Assembly (NCBI GenBank): GCA_903834675.1
Contig: CAILKC010000363.1
Span: forward strand, 1 to 12,574
DNA from: an uncultured Victivallales bacterium
GTDB lineage: Bacteria; Verrucomicrobiota; Lentisphaeria; Oligosphaerales; JAFGRS01
Reading direction: 5' to 3'
DNA: 12,574 nt
Shown here: positions 1 to 7,781 of the stretch, one piece after another
Position numbering within the stretch: position 1 is the first letter of the stretch
How the letters are laid out: each line of letters starts with the position of its first letter
The notes under the pieces: model-generated
Told to the model about the DNA's origin: nothing
Database searches by the model: none
The model's input: the letters and a program-made list of their open reading frames with translations, nothing else
Translations under genes and position numbers: made by a program

Positions 1-250
1 CATTCCTCGTGCCGGGCCGTCGGCATCGCCGCTGGCCCTAAGTTGGGGGGCATTCGGGTCACAGGCAAAGTCCGCGCTGTGTCATCCGTGGTTCATCAGG
101 TTCTGGATCCGGACTGCCTGAGCACAGACTGCACGGCGGCCGCGGATGAAACCTCACGCCTGGCCTTCGGCCCGCGGCACCCCCGGTAGCATCGTTGTTC
201 CGAGCGCGGGCGTGATCGTTGTGCTGCCGTCCGCCCCGTCCCCCGTCCCG
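1..250. other. Non-coding stretch downstream of the pseudopilin gene
   Basis: I find no convincing gene here. The CAT at 1-3 could be the ATG of a gene running off the left edge on the minus strand, but the nearest purine-rich stretch is too close to it to serve as a ribosome binding site. No hairpin followed by a T-run is visible beyond the stop codon of the neighbouring gene. The only pattern I see is a short heptad-like repeat at 77-97, listed separately. Confidence 0.5.
77..97. repeat. Short heptad-like intergenic repeat remnant
   Basis: The stretch reads CTGTGTC, ATCCGTG, GTTCATC, which resembles the degenerate seven-base repeats (words such as GTGTTCATCCGTGGTTC) seen between genes in many planctomycete and verrucomicrobial genomes. 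Only about three units are present, so this could be chance. Confidence 0.3.
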
Positions 251-883
251 TCAGCGGTAGCTGTCTTTCGGTTGCCCGGTGACATAGGTCACGGCGCCAT
301 CCAGGCGCGTGACCAGGATGCCGCCACCGTCAGCGCCACTGCGCCGCATGTGTGGCCAGACTGGGCACAGCCGGCGGAACCAACTGCTCATCAGCCAGCA
401 GCCCGCATCGTTGCGGAGCGTCAGCGTCCTGGGCACGAAGCTGCCCAAGCTGGGATCCGCGTTGGTGAACGAGTAGTACTTATACGTGATGCGCCCCTGC
501 GCCCAGTTTGCGTCGGTGTCGACGACTGAGTCCGCCGGTCCCGCAAAGGCGGTGCTGTTGGCGCCCGCCTCGATGTTCTCAGCCCCCGGGCAGTAGAACA
601 CGTGGCGGTCATTGGCGTAAGGCATCAGCTTCTGGCACAGGCCCAGGTGGAGGTTGCTTGCGGTCAGCTCAAGGGGAAGCCATTCCGCCGCGTCACCGGC
701 GTACAGGTGCAGCGCCAGCCCCGTCTGGTGCAGGTTGGACAGGCAGGCGCACTCCTTGGCCTTCTCCTTGGCCCGCACCAGGGCCGGTAGCAGCATCGCC
801 GCCAGGATGGCGATGATGGCAATCACCACCAGCAACTCGATCAGCGTGAAGCCGCGGGGTGCGCCTCGTCTCGATCTCTCCAT
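251..883 (-). CDS. Type II pseudopilin-like protein with prepilin N-terminal methylation motif
   Basis: The product has 210 residues. It begins with a short basic leader (residues 1-11, ending in Gly11), followed by FTLIELLVV with Glu at mature position 5. A hydrophobic helix follows at about residues 12-36, then a basic AKEKAKE stretch. Prepilin peptidase should cut after Gly11, leaving a periplasmic domain on a membrane anchor. The segment [18 protein letters not shown] and the C-terminal [16 protein letters not shown] match the many small DUF1559-style pseudopilins of Planctomycetes and Verrucomicrobia, whose roles are mostly unknown. The ATG at 883 is preferred over an in-frame start at 970 because AGGAGA lies 7 nt upstream and the leader then has normal length. 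The gene stands alone, with no secretion machinery next to it. Family is confident; function is not. Confidence 0.85.
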   Translation of the reverse strand: MERSRRGAPRGFTLIELLVVIAIIAILAAMLLPALVRAKEKAKECACLSNLHQTGLALHLYAGDAAEWLPLELTASNLHLGLCQKLMPYANDRHVFYCPGAENIEAGANSTAFAGPADSVVDTDANWAQGRITYKYYSFTNADPSLGSFVPRTLTLRNDAGCWLMSSWFRRLCPVWPHMRRSGADGGGILVTRLDGAVTYVTGQPKDSYR

Positions 884-1220
884 CGTCGTGTCTCCTACGC
901 GTTGACGGGTCGGCCGCGGCACTGCGTTCCCAGGCCCACGCCCCGGCGATACACGTTGCGGTCGAATCACATGCTCTCACCTTGGACCGCGACACGCTCT
1001 GCGGCAATGGGTTATCAGTGAAGATGGCGTGAAGAACCGCAGTGGCAGGACAGAGCTGAAACAAAGCGAGCCGCAGGGCGTCCCATCGCCCCCGGAATGG
1101 GCCGGGCGCCGCCGGGCCGCAGCGGTCGCCCTGCCAGCCACACTCCACTCGTCTGCGCCGCGGCGCGAGATCAGCGCGAACACAAGCGGGTGTCGGTGGC
1201 CTTCAGCTCTCTCTCCGGCT
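884..1220. other. Intergenic gap between peroxiredoxin and pseudopilin genes
   Basis: This 337-bp gap should hold the end of the peroxiredoxin transcript and the promoter of the pseudopilin gene. I see a perfect 12-bp palindrome GCGCCGCGGCGC at 1155-1166 and a weak 5-bp-arm inverted repeat near 1090-1105, but neither is followed by a T-run, so I cannot call a terminator. No convincing -35/-10 pair is visible. Open frames crossing the gap on either strand have no recognisable protein features. Confidence 0.45.
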
Positions 1221-1904
1221 TCACTTCTTCGGGCACGTCTTCAGGCACATGAACCAGTCCAGGCACTTCACGTCCGGGTCGGGCTTCGCCATGCGGTCCT
1301 TGGCGACGCCGCAGGACCCCGGCGGCGGCACGATCACGTCGTCGCCGGGCTGCCAGTTGGCCGGGGTGGCGATCTTGTACTGGTCGGAGTACTGCATGGC
1401 GATCAGCAGGCGCTTGACCTCGTCCAGGTTGCGGCCGTTGGAGAGCGGGTAGTAGAACAGCGCCCGCACGATGCCGGTCGGATCGATGATGAACACGGCC
1501 CGCACGGCCTGGGTGTTGCTGGCGCCGGGTTGCAGCATGCCGAAGGCCCTGGACACCTCCATGGTCAGATCGCTGATCACCGGGAAGGTGACCTCGACGT
1601 CCTTCATGCCCTTGTAGTCGATCTTCTCCTTGATGGTGCGCAGCCAGGCGATGTGGCTGTAGGTGCTGTCGATGGAGAGGCCGAGCAGCTTGCAGTTCAG
1701 TTTCTCGAACTCCGGCTGCATCGTGGCGAAGGTCATGAACTCGGTGGTGCATACCGGCGTGAAGTCGGCCGGGTGGGAGAAGAACACGACCCACTTGCCC
1801 TTGAAGTCGTCCGGGAAGTTGATCGGTCCCTGGGTCGTCTCGGCCTTGAAGGCGGGCGCCCTTTCGCCGATCAGCGGCAATCTCGCGGTTCCAGCGTTAC
1901 ACAT
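1221..1904 (-). CDS. Peroxiredoxin, Prx6/archaeal thioredoxin-peroxidase type
   Basis: The product has 227 residues, the normal length for the Prx6-like (1-Cys/archaeal) branch, and should reduce hydrogen peroxide and organic peroxides in the cytoplasm. The N-terminal half is a thioredoxin fold with the active-site segment HPADFTPVCTTE, placing the peroxidatic cysteine at Cys52 with Thr49 and Pro45 in their usual places. The motif AVFIIDPTGIVRALFYYP is also typical. The C-terminal arm carries Cys198, Cys214, Cys220 and Cys224. The Cys214/Cys220 pair sits where the archaeal Aeropyrum-type enzymes carry their resolving pair, so a disulfide-cycling mechanism is likely. The ATG at 1904 has GAAAGGA 9 nt upstream. 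The gene follows the VIT-family transporter after 41 bp and probably shares its transcript, linking peroxide removal to iron/manganese handling. Confidence 0.95.
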   Translation of the reverse strand: MCNAGTARLPLIGERAPAFKAETTQGPINFPDDFKGKWVVFFSHPADFTPVCTTEFMTFATMQPEFEKLNCKLLGLSIDSTYSHIAWLRTIKEKIDYKGMKDVEVTFPVISDLTMEVSRAFGMLQPGASNTQAVRAVFIIDPTGIVRALFYYPLSNGRNLDEVKRLLIAMQYSDQYKIATPANWQPGDDVIVPPPGSCGVAKDRMAKPDPDVKCLDWFMCLKTCPKK

Positions 1905-1945
1905 GATGCGCGGTCCTTTCTTGTTTCACATCCGGTTGCTTACCT

Positions 1946-2737
1946 CTACTCGCCGATCCCCAGACCGGCGAGGACGAAACCGACTCCGTAGGCAGAAGCG
2001 GCCGCCAGGCCGCCGACCACGAGCATTTCCAGGCCCGACTTGAGCCAAGGGCGCCCGGTGATGCGGGCCTTGATGGCCCCCAGGGCGAACAGCATGACGC
2101 CGGTCATGCCGCACGACGCCCCGAAGGTGTAGGGGCGCAAGGCGGGGAGCGCAAACGAGACCACGTGAGCCAGCAGCGGCACCACGCCGAACACGGCGAA
2201 CGCGAGGAACGTGGCCACGGCATTGGCCAGGGGCGACTCGTCGCTCTGCAGGATGCCCAGCTCCTCGACCATCATGATGTCGGCCCAGGCCTCGGGGTAC
2301 TTCGCGATCGTGTCGACCACGGACTGCGCATCCGGCTCGCTCATGCCCTTGGCGGTGTACAGCTCGACCAGTTCGTGCTTCTCCCCCTCCGGGTAATTCT
2401 GCGTCTCCCAGACCTCCCGCTGCCGTTCGGCCGCAGCGTACTCGTTCTCGGCCTTGGTGCTGAGGTAATCGCCGATCGCCATGGAGAGGCCATCGGCGAT
2501 CAGGTTGGCGAAGCCGAGGATGAGCACGACCCCCGCGGACAACGAGGCCCCGGCGACGCCGGCCACGACGGCAAAGGTGGTGATGATGCCGTCCAGGCCG
2601 CCATAGACGGTGCTCTTGATGTAGCGGCCCTGCCCGGTCTGGTGCTGCTCGGGCGGGCTCTCGTGCGCCAGGCGGCTCTGCTCAGCGTCACCGACGGCGT
2701 AGGCCCGTTTGGCCCCCTGCAAGTCACGTGAGATCAT
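1946..2737 (-). CDS. VIT1/CCC1-family iron/manganese transporter
   Basis: The product has 263 residues and is an integral membrane protein expected to move Fe2+ or Mn2+ out of the cytoplasm. Residues 39-58 hold the family signature around YGGLDGIITTFAVVAG, with the conserved Asp49 in the first membrane helix. The second helix has ANLIADGLSMAIGDYLS, including the conserved Met86. Residues 96-165 form the glutamate- and methionine-rich cytoplasmic metal-binding domain (for example Glu104, Glu108, Glu118, Met155, Met156, Glu158, Glu159). Three further hydrophobic helices follow at about 171-195, 203-222 and 235-258. The first 38 residues are a polar extension of no known role. AAGGAG lies 9 nt before the ATG at 2737. 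The gene sits 33 bp after the damaged composite gene and 41 bp before the peroxiredoxin. Metal specificity cannot be read from sequence alone. Confidence 0.93.
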   Translation of the reverse strand: MISRDLQGAKRAYAVGDAEQSRLAHESPPEQHQTGQGRYIKSTVYGGLDGIITTFAVVAGVAGASLSAGVVLILGFANLIADGLSMAIGDYLSTKAENEYAAAERQREVWETQNYPEGEKHELVELYTAKGMSEPDAQSVVDTIAKYPEAWADIMMVEELGILQSDESPLANAVATFLAFAVFGVVPLLAHVVSFALPALRPYTFGASCGMTGVMLFALGAIKARITGRPWLKSGLEMLVVGGLAAASAYGVGFVLAGLGIGE

Positions 2738-2770
2738 TCATCGCATCTCCTTCCATCCCGAGTTCGGCGC

Positions 2771-3400
2771 CTATTTCTCGCGTGCGAACGGCCAGGCCAT
2801 GACACCGCCTTCCATGACCTTCACATTGGTGAAGCCGTGGGCCTGGAGCAAGCCGGCAGCCTCATAGCCGCGCAGCGAGATCTTGCAGTAGCAGACGATC
2901 TCTACCTTTGTCCACCGGCAGGTCCGCCAGGCGCTTTCGCAAGGCGCCCAGCGGAATGAGGACCTCGCCGATGCCCAGGCGCATCTGTCGAACACCTTGC
3001 AGACTCCGGTGTGCAGCGTGCCGGGGAACTTCACCTGCGGCCCGTTGACCACATTCTGCCCGACCACGCGGCCCTCGAGGTTGGCCAGGTCGCCGTAGGG
3101 CGCGTGCACCCTGGCGCCGGTGATCAGATGGGGGATTTCGACACAGTCGCCCGCGGCATAGATGTCGGGGTCGGACGTCTGCATGAACTCGTTCACCAGG
3201 ATGCCGCCCCGCGCGCCTACTGCCAGTCCAGCCTGCTTGGCGTCGTAGCGCGTGGCGTCGCCGGAAACCAGGCATTCCGTCCGCCCGCAGTCCGCGCAGT
3301 TCTTGACCAGAAAAACCTGGTTGGCGCGCGTCTCCTTGACGGCAAGGACGAGCTTGCCGCACTGGTTGCAGTACGCTCTGTTGGTATGCGTCTCGCTCAT
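2771..3400 (-). pseudogene. Composite remnant: zinc ribbon + FAD disulfide reductase fragment + frameshifted rhodanese end
   Basis: The open frame joins pieces of different proteins. From the ATG at 3400, the first ~56 residues carry two CxxC pairs (YCNQCG and NCADCG) in a context like the N-terminal zinc ribbon of some radical SAM proteins. From about 3232 to 2987 it matches the FAD-binding part of CoA-disulfide reductases/NADH oxidases (GGILVNEFMQTSDPDIYAAGDCVE, then GRVVGQNVV and KVFD). The dimerisation domain that should follow is absent. At about 2986-2908 the sensible sequence is in another frame (IGEVLIPLGALRKRLADLPVDK, a rhodanese segment). It returns to the first frame at about 2908 with VEIVCYCKISLRGYEAAGLL through GGVMAWP; Cys in VCYCK is the usual rhodanese catalytic position. 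This fits a CoA-disulfide-reductase-rhodanese fusion that lost most of its length. The residual frame might still be translated as a zinc ribbon. Assembly chimerism is possible. Confidence 0.72.
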
Positions 3401-3574
3401 ACTGAAGTCGGCACCTTCCCCTGCTATGGCGGCAGCGCTGGGACTGCGCCCGAGCGTCTTCAATGGCCCCACATGGGGTGCATACGACCGGGACGCCGTG
3501 CCGCCCCCCAGCTTCAGGCTCGTCTCCACCTTGGACCTGTGACTGACTTGATCCCTGCGCGGGTACAGCCGACC
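3401..3574. other. Gap between P-type ATPase and composite remnant
   Basis: The 174 bp contain an in-frame GTG extension of the downstream frame (to 3529), but its translation resembles nothing and has no good ribosome binding site, so I treat it as non-coding. GGGAAGGTG at about 3416-3424 could be a distant Shine-Dalgarno for the ATG at 3400. A short CCCCA/TGGGG inverted repeat near 3470 is too weak to call a terminator. Confidence 0.4.
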
Positions 3575-5521
3575 TCACGCCTCACGCGACTGCAACTCCT
3601 CGCCGGCCCGGACGAGACGCGCGCTGTTGAAGATGATGATCAGGGAACTGACGCTGTGCAGCACCGCTGCCACCACCGGGGTGACGATGCCGATGGTGGA
3701 GAAGTACAGCCCCAGCAGGATGAAACCAAGGCCCAGGGCCAGGTTCTGGTTCATGAACAGCCGGGCTTTGCGGGCCAGAGCGATGAAGAAGGGGATGCGG
3801 CGCAGGTCATTGTTCATCAGGGCGACGGACGCGCTCTGGATCGCCACATCGCTGCCGATGGCGCCCATGGCGATGCCGATGTCGCCGGCGGTCAGGGCCG
3901 GCGCGTCGTTGACGCCGTCGCCGACGACAGCCACCAGGATACCGGCCTCATGGAGCTCGCGCACATAGGCCGCCTTCTCCTCGGGCAAGCAGCCCGCCTT
4001 GATCTCGGTGATGCCCACTTTGGCGCCGACGCTGCGCGCCACCGTCTCGTTGTCACCCGTCACCATGCAGCACTGCGTCACCCCCAGCTCGCGCAGTTGG
4101 CGGATGGCTTCCGCCGCGACGGGCCGCAGGGCGTCGCGCAGGCCGATCCAGCCGAGGATCTGCTGTTCCTTGGCGACGAAGACGATGCTCATCGCGGCCG
4201 TCTCGGGGTCGGCAAGGGTGGCGGCCATGCCGCGGGTGTCCAGCCCTTCGTCGTTGAGCCAGGTCTCGCGCCCCACCCGGCAGGTGGCCCCCGCGAACAC
4301 GGCTTTCACGCCCCGGCCGGCGACCTCGGTGTACTCTTCCGGGTCGCGCCAGGCGATGCCGGCCTCGCGCGCCAGCCGTTTCATCGCCTCGGCAGCCGGG
4401 TGATTGCTGTGGTACTCGGTGGTGGTGGCGACCAGGAGCAGTTCGGCCAGGTCCACGCCCTCGGCGGGCTGCAAGCGGGCCACCTCGAGATTGCCCTCGG
4501 TCAACGTGCCGGTCTTGTCGAAGACCACGGCTTTGACGCGCGCCGCGATCTCCAGCAGCGAGATGTCCTTGATCAGAATGCCGAGCCGCGAAGCCGCCGC
4601 GATGGCCGCGATCACCGCCGACGGGGTCGCGATGACCAGGGCGCAGGGGCAGGACATGACCAGCACGGCAATGACCCGGTTGATGTCGCTGGTGAAAAAC
4701 CACACCAGCGCGGCGATCATCAGGATGGTCGGCGTGTAGTAGCCGACGTACCGGTCGATCATGCGCATGATCGGCAGTTTGGAGCGCTCCGCGTCGGCGA
4801 TCAGATGCCGCACTTTGCCCAGGGTGGTGTCCGTGCCGATGCGGGTGACGCGGAAGTCCACCAGGCCGGTCAGGTTCTGGGTGCCGGCGTAGACTTCGTC
4901 CCCGGCCGCCTTGTCCACCGGCAGCGACTCGCCGGTGATCGAGGCCTGGTTGACCGAACTGTTCCCCGTGACGATCACGCCGTCGGCCGGCAGATTCTCG
5001 CCCGGCCGCACCCGGCAGACGTCACCGACCCGCAGTTCGTCGAAGGCGTCCACCTGCTCCTCCCGCCCGTCCACGATCCGGCGCGCCACCCGCGGCGTTA
5101 GCCGCACCACCGCCTCGATCGCCGCTTCGGCGCCAATGGCGGTCTTGCGTTCCAGCGTGATCGTCACCAGCATGAAGAAGGCGACCGCCCCGGCGGTGCG
5201 GTACTCGCCGTTGGCGAAGGCGGCCAGCAGGGCCAGGGCCACCAGCTCGTTCATGTAGACCTTACCCTGGAGCAGATCCTTACCGGCAGACCAGAAAATG
5301 GGCAACGACAGCACCAGGGCCCCGACGAGGCCGCTGAGCATGACGGCGAAGGGGTCGATGGTCGCGGCGAAGAAGCGGTGGGCCAGGTACGAGTTGAGCA
5401 CCAGGATACCGCCGAAGAGCGCCAGGCCGATGTGGGTGGCCTCGCGGTGGGCGTGGCCGTGACCGTCGCGCTCCTGCCGCGCCCTCTTCTCGAGTACTTC
5501 GCTTGGGCTCTCAGCCAGCAT
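3575..5521 (-). CDS. Heavy-metal translocating P1B-type ATPase without an HMA domain
   Basis: The product has 648 residues and pumps a transition metal across the cytoplasmic membrane using ATP. It has no N-terminal HMA (CxxC) domain, only a short histidine patch HGHAH at 21-25. Two pairs of N-terminal helices are followed by the actuator domain with TGES (196-199). The metal-site helix has CPC (291-293). The catalytic domain has Asp335 in DKTGTLT, the P1B-specific His-Pro (374-375), TGDN (488-491) and GDGVNDAP (534-541). The last helix has VLHSVSSLIIIFNSARL (His622, Ser625, Ser626, Asn632), which is neither the Asp-Gly signature of Zn/Cd pumps, nor the Met-x2-Ser-Ser of Cu pumps, nor the HEGGT of Co pumps, so the metal is unassigned. 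AAGGA lies 7 nt before the ATG at 5521. The gene follows the HflK-like gene by 45 bp. Confidence 0.94.
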   Translation of the reverse strand: MLAESPSEVLEKRARQERDGHGHAHREATHIGLALFGGILVLNSYLAHRFFAATIDPFAVMLSGLVGALVLSLPIFWSAGKDLLQGKVYMNELVALALLAAFANGEYRTAGAVAFFMLVTITLERKTAIGAEAAIEAVVRLTPRVARRIVDGREEQVDAFDELRVGDVCRVRPGENLPADGVIVTGNSSVNQASITGESLPVDKAAGDEVYAGTQNLTGLVDFRVTRIGTDTTLGKVRHLIADAERSKLPIMRMIDRYVGYYTPTILMIAALVWFFTSDINRVIAVLVMSCPCALVIATPSAVIAAIAAASRLGILIKDISLLEIAARVKAVVFDKTGTLTEGNLEVARLQPAEGVDLAELLLVATTTEYHSNHPAAEAMKRLAREAGIAWRDPEEYTEVAGRGVKAVFAGATCRVGRETWLNDEGLDTRGMAATLADPETAAMSIVFVAKEQQILGWIGLRDALRPVAAEAIRQLRELGVTQCCMVTGDNETVARSVGAKVGITEIKAGCLPEEKAAYVRELHEAGILVAVVGDGVNDAPALTAGDIGIAMGAIGSDVAIQSASVALMNNDLRRIPFFIALARKARLFMNQNLALGLGFILLGLYFSTIGIVTPVVAAVLHSVSSLIIIFNSARLVRAGEELQSREA

Positions 5522-5566
5522 GGCTCAATCCTTGTGTCGCGCTACCATCGCGGTGCGGCGTACCGT

Positions 5567-6778
5567 TCATCGCTGGGCCTCCGGCGGCGGCGCGCCCTCG
5601 CCGGCCGCGCGACTGCCCCATTTGGCGGGCTGCGGCCCAAGCTGCAGGCGCAACTCCTGGCGGCTGCTCTCGGCCGCCCGGATCACATACTTGGTCTCAA
5701 CCTTCTTCAGCACATCCCGGATGGCGTCGGAGTAGAGGGCAACCAGCATGGTGTGCGGGTTCTTGCGGTACTCGGTCAGCACCGTGAGAAAGGAGGTGCT
5801 CGCGGCCCGCACCGATTCGACCGTGCGCGTACGGTAGGCCCTGGCCTCATCCAGAACGCGGTAGGCCTCGCCTTCGGCCGCGGGCACGACCTGAGCCGCA
5901 TACGTGCCGGCCGCCTCGACGATCTGCCGCTGCTCCGTGGCGGCATCGCCCACCCGGCGGAACGCCGTCAGGGTAGCGGTCGGCGGCTGGATGTCGACCA
6001 GGTTGACCGACTGCGCGTCGACGCCCATGTCCAGCACCGCCAGCTTCTGCTCCAAACGCTTGCGCACGTTATCGGTCAGCAACTCCTTCACTTCAGGATC
6101 ACTGGCGCTGGCCCGTGAGGAGCGCAGCATGTCCTCAACACTCCACGTGCTGATCTCCGCCAGCGCGGCGTTGGCCAGGAGGTCCTGCAGAATCGCCGCA
6201 TGGCCCTTGGGCGGCAGCGGCTTGCCATCCGGACCGGGGGGATCCTCACTGTCATCATAGAACGCCAGATAGTAGCGCTTCGCATCGCGCACCCGGTAGG
6301 TGAGAGTCCAGACCGCATGCATGATGTTGGTGTCGCCGGTCAGCACGTAGCCGTCCTGGCCCGGGACCAGGGGTAGGTTCTCCATCGCCGCCGGGTCGGG
6401 CGTCTGGATCTGGTTGGGGTTGACCCGCGGCCAGAACACCGTGTCCGTGGACACTGAGAGGGCCTGCTGCGCCGGGATCTTCTTCACGAAGTCCACCGGG
6501 TACGGCCAGGCCCAGTACCAGTGGCCGCTGGTCAGCACCGCGGTCGGCCCCCGGGTGCTGTCGAGGACCATCTCCTGCAAACGCCCGAAGCGGAACAGTA
6601 GCGCCTCCTTGCCGTCCTCCACCCGGAAGACGCCGCTGAACACCATCCACACGAAGATCACTATGATCAGCACGCGCAGGCCGAGGAAGAGGACGTGGAA
6701 CATCCTCATCAGGGCCTGCAGGCCGGCCCCCGGTCCATCGCTGTCCCGCGGCGGTTCGCTGACGGTCTCGAGGCTCAT
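5567..6778 (-). CDS. hflK: HflK-like SPFH/band 7 membrane protein
   Basis: The product has 403 residues. One membrane helix lies at about 28-50 (VLFLGLRVLIIVIFVWMVF), followed by an SPFH domain beginning FRVEDGKEALLFRFGRL, with a periplasmic or extracytoplasmic topology expected by analogy. The remainder is a helical segment rich in Ala and Glu at about 265-320 and an ordered tail. In E. coli, HflK and HflC form a cage around the FtsH protease and modulate its access to membrane proteins. Compared with E. coli HflK there are proline-rich insertions, for example around DSEDPPGPDGKPLPPKG. The ATG at 6778 overlaps the stop of the HflC-like gene as ATGA, and no clear Shine-Dalgarno is present, so translation is probably coupled. 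No FtsH gene lies in the window. Assignment to HflK rather than another SPFH branch rests on pairing with HflC and is less sure than the domain call. Confidence 0.82.
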   Translation of the reverse strand: MSLETVSEPPRDSDGPGAGLQALMRMFHVLFLGLRVLIIVIFVWMVFSGVFRVEDGKEALLFRFGRLQEMVLDSTRGPTAVLTSGHWYWAWPYPVDFVKKIPAQQALSVSTDTVFWPRVNPNQIQTPDPAAMENLPLVPGQDGYVLTGDTNIMHAVWTLTYRVRDAKRYYLAFYDDSEDPPGPDGKPLPPKGHAAILQDLLANAALAEISTWSVEDMLRSSRASASDPEVKELLTDNVRKRLEQKLAVLDMGVDAQSVNLVDIQPPTATLTAFRRVGDAATEQRQIVEAAGTYAAQVVPAAEGEAYRVLDEARAYRTRTVESVRAASTSFLTVLTEYRKNPHTMLVALYSDAIRDVLKKVETKYVIRAAESSRQELRLQLGPQPAKWGSRAAGEGAPPPEAQR

Positions 6779-7740
6779 GGCTTGGCGTCCGTCGGGTTGC
6801 TCTTCAGGTCGCCGCCGATGTCCGTGGCGCCCTTCAGGAAGAGATCGTACGGCGGGGTATTGGTGTCGACCACCAGCGTGGTCTTCTCGGACAGCGTCAG
6901 ACGCAAGGCGTCCAGCTTGCGCAGGAAGGCGGCCAGTTCCGGACTCTCCTGGAAGACGGCGTAGCTCTTGGCGGCCTGCTCGTCGCCCTCGGCCCGGATG
7001 CGCTTGGACTCGGCCTGCGCCTTCGCCACCGTGTCACTGGCCTCGCGGTCCGCTTCGGCCTTGATGCGTTGCGCCTCGCGCGACCCGATCGAAAGGTACT
7101 CCTGGGCCCGCTTCTCACGCTCGGCCCGCATGCGGGCAAACACCTTCTGCGTGACCTGCTCCGGGAAGCCGATGTGCTTGAAGCCGATATCGACGATCTC
7201 GATGCCGTAGTCCAGCGCCCGCGGCTGGGCCATGGCCAGGATGGCCTTCTCGATGTCGGCCAGGCGGGCCTTGGCTGTGTCGGTGTTGACGATCTCGGCC
7301 AGCGCGTGCTGCGGCAAGACGTTGTTGCGGGAACTGCGCACCAGGGCATCGAGTTCCGAGGAGTAGTCCGTACCGGGCGGGAAGCTCTTGAAGAACAGGG
7401 CCGGATCGGCGACGCGCCAGAGGACGTAGGTGGAGACCACGATCTGGTTGTTGTCGCTGGTGGTGATCTGCTCGGTCCGCCCCTTCTTCAACTCATAGGT
7501 CTGCAGGCGCTTGTCCGTGCGCCAGACGTCCTCGACAAACGGCCACTTCCAATGCAAACCGGCCTCGTACACCCGCACTTTGCCGGAGCCGTCCGTCTTG
7601 GCCTTGCCCAGGCGCTTGACCAGGGCAATCTCCGTCTCGCGCACCTGGAAGGTCACCAGGCCCGCCACGAAGATCCCGACCACGACGGCCGCCAGAACCA
7701 CGACCGGCCAATGCTGCATCAGCGAACGCTTTTCATTCAT
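6775..7740 (-). CDS. hflC: HflC-like SPFH/band 7 membrane protein
   Basis: The product has 321 residues. A single N-terminal membrane helix (about 11-30) precedes the SPFH domain, which contains VRETEIALVKRLGK and an AGLHWKWPFVEDVWRTDKRLQTYE segment very like HflC. An alanine/glutamate-rich coiled coil lies at about 195-255 (EREKRAQEYL through AEGDEQAA). Length is close to E. coli HflC (334). It is expected to assemble with the HflK-like partner encoded next, with which it overlaps by 4 bp. Two starts are possible. A GTG at 7785 overlaps the upstream stop (GTGA), whereas the ATG at 7740 has GGGAGGAC 10 nt upstream; I prefer the ATG because the GTG has only a weak purine stretch. The longer form would add 15 residues. 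Confidence 0.88.
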   Translation of the reverse strand: MNEKRSLMQHWPVVVLAAVVVGIFVAGLVTFQVRETEIALVKRLGKAKTDGSGKVRVYEAGLHWKWPFVEDVWRTDKRLQTYELKKGRTEQITTSDNNQIVVSTYVLWRVADPALFFKSFPPGTDYSSELDALVRSSRNNVLPQHALAEIVNTDTAKARLADIEKAILAMAQPRALDYGIEIVDIGFKHIGFPEQVTQKVFARMRAEREKRAQEYLSIGSREAQRIKAEADREASDTVAKAQAESKRIRAEGDEQAAKSYAVFQESPELAAFLRKLDALRLTLSEKTTLVVDTNTPPYDLFLKGATDIGGDLKSNPTDAKP

Positions 7741-7750
7741 AGCTGGGGTA

Positions 7751-7758
7751 GTCCTCCC
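7751..7758 (-). promoter_or_regulatory. Shine-Dalgarno deciding the HflC-like start
   Basis: The minus strand reads GGGAGGAC here, 10 nt before the ATG at 7740. It favours that start over the overlapping GTG at 7785. Confidence 0.65.
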
Positions 7759-7781
7759 GCCCGGGGCTCGGGCCTGGATGG

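Noticed and set aside
1..3. Possible ATG of a minus-strand gene leaving the left edge
   Set aside because: Only one codon would be visible and the purine stretch is too close to the ATG to be a ribosome binding site.
1155..1166. Perfect 12-bp palindrome GCGCCGCGGCGC as a terminator
   Set aside because: It has no loop and no T-run, and such palindromes are common by chance in GC-rich DNA.
1029..1991. Plus-strand open frame of 320 codons over the peroxiredoxin gene
   Set aside because: It is antisense to a well-conserved peroxiredoxin, its composition looks like a shadow, and no domain is visible.
3011..5101. Plus-strand open frame of 696 codons
   Set aside because: It lies antisense to the P-type ATPase and composite remnant, whose motifs are clear. 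Its translation is rich in His, Gly, Arg and Asp with no recognisable domain, as expected for a shadow frame in GC-rich DNA.
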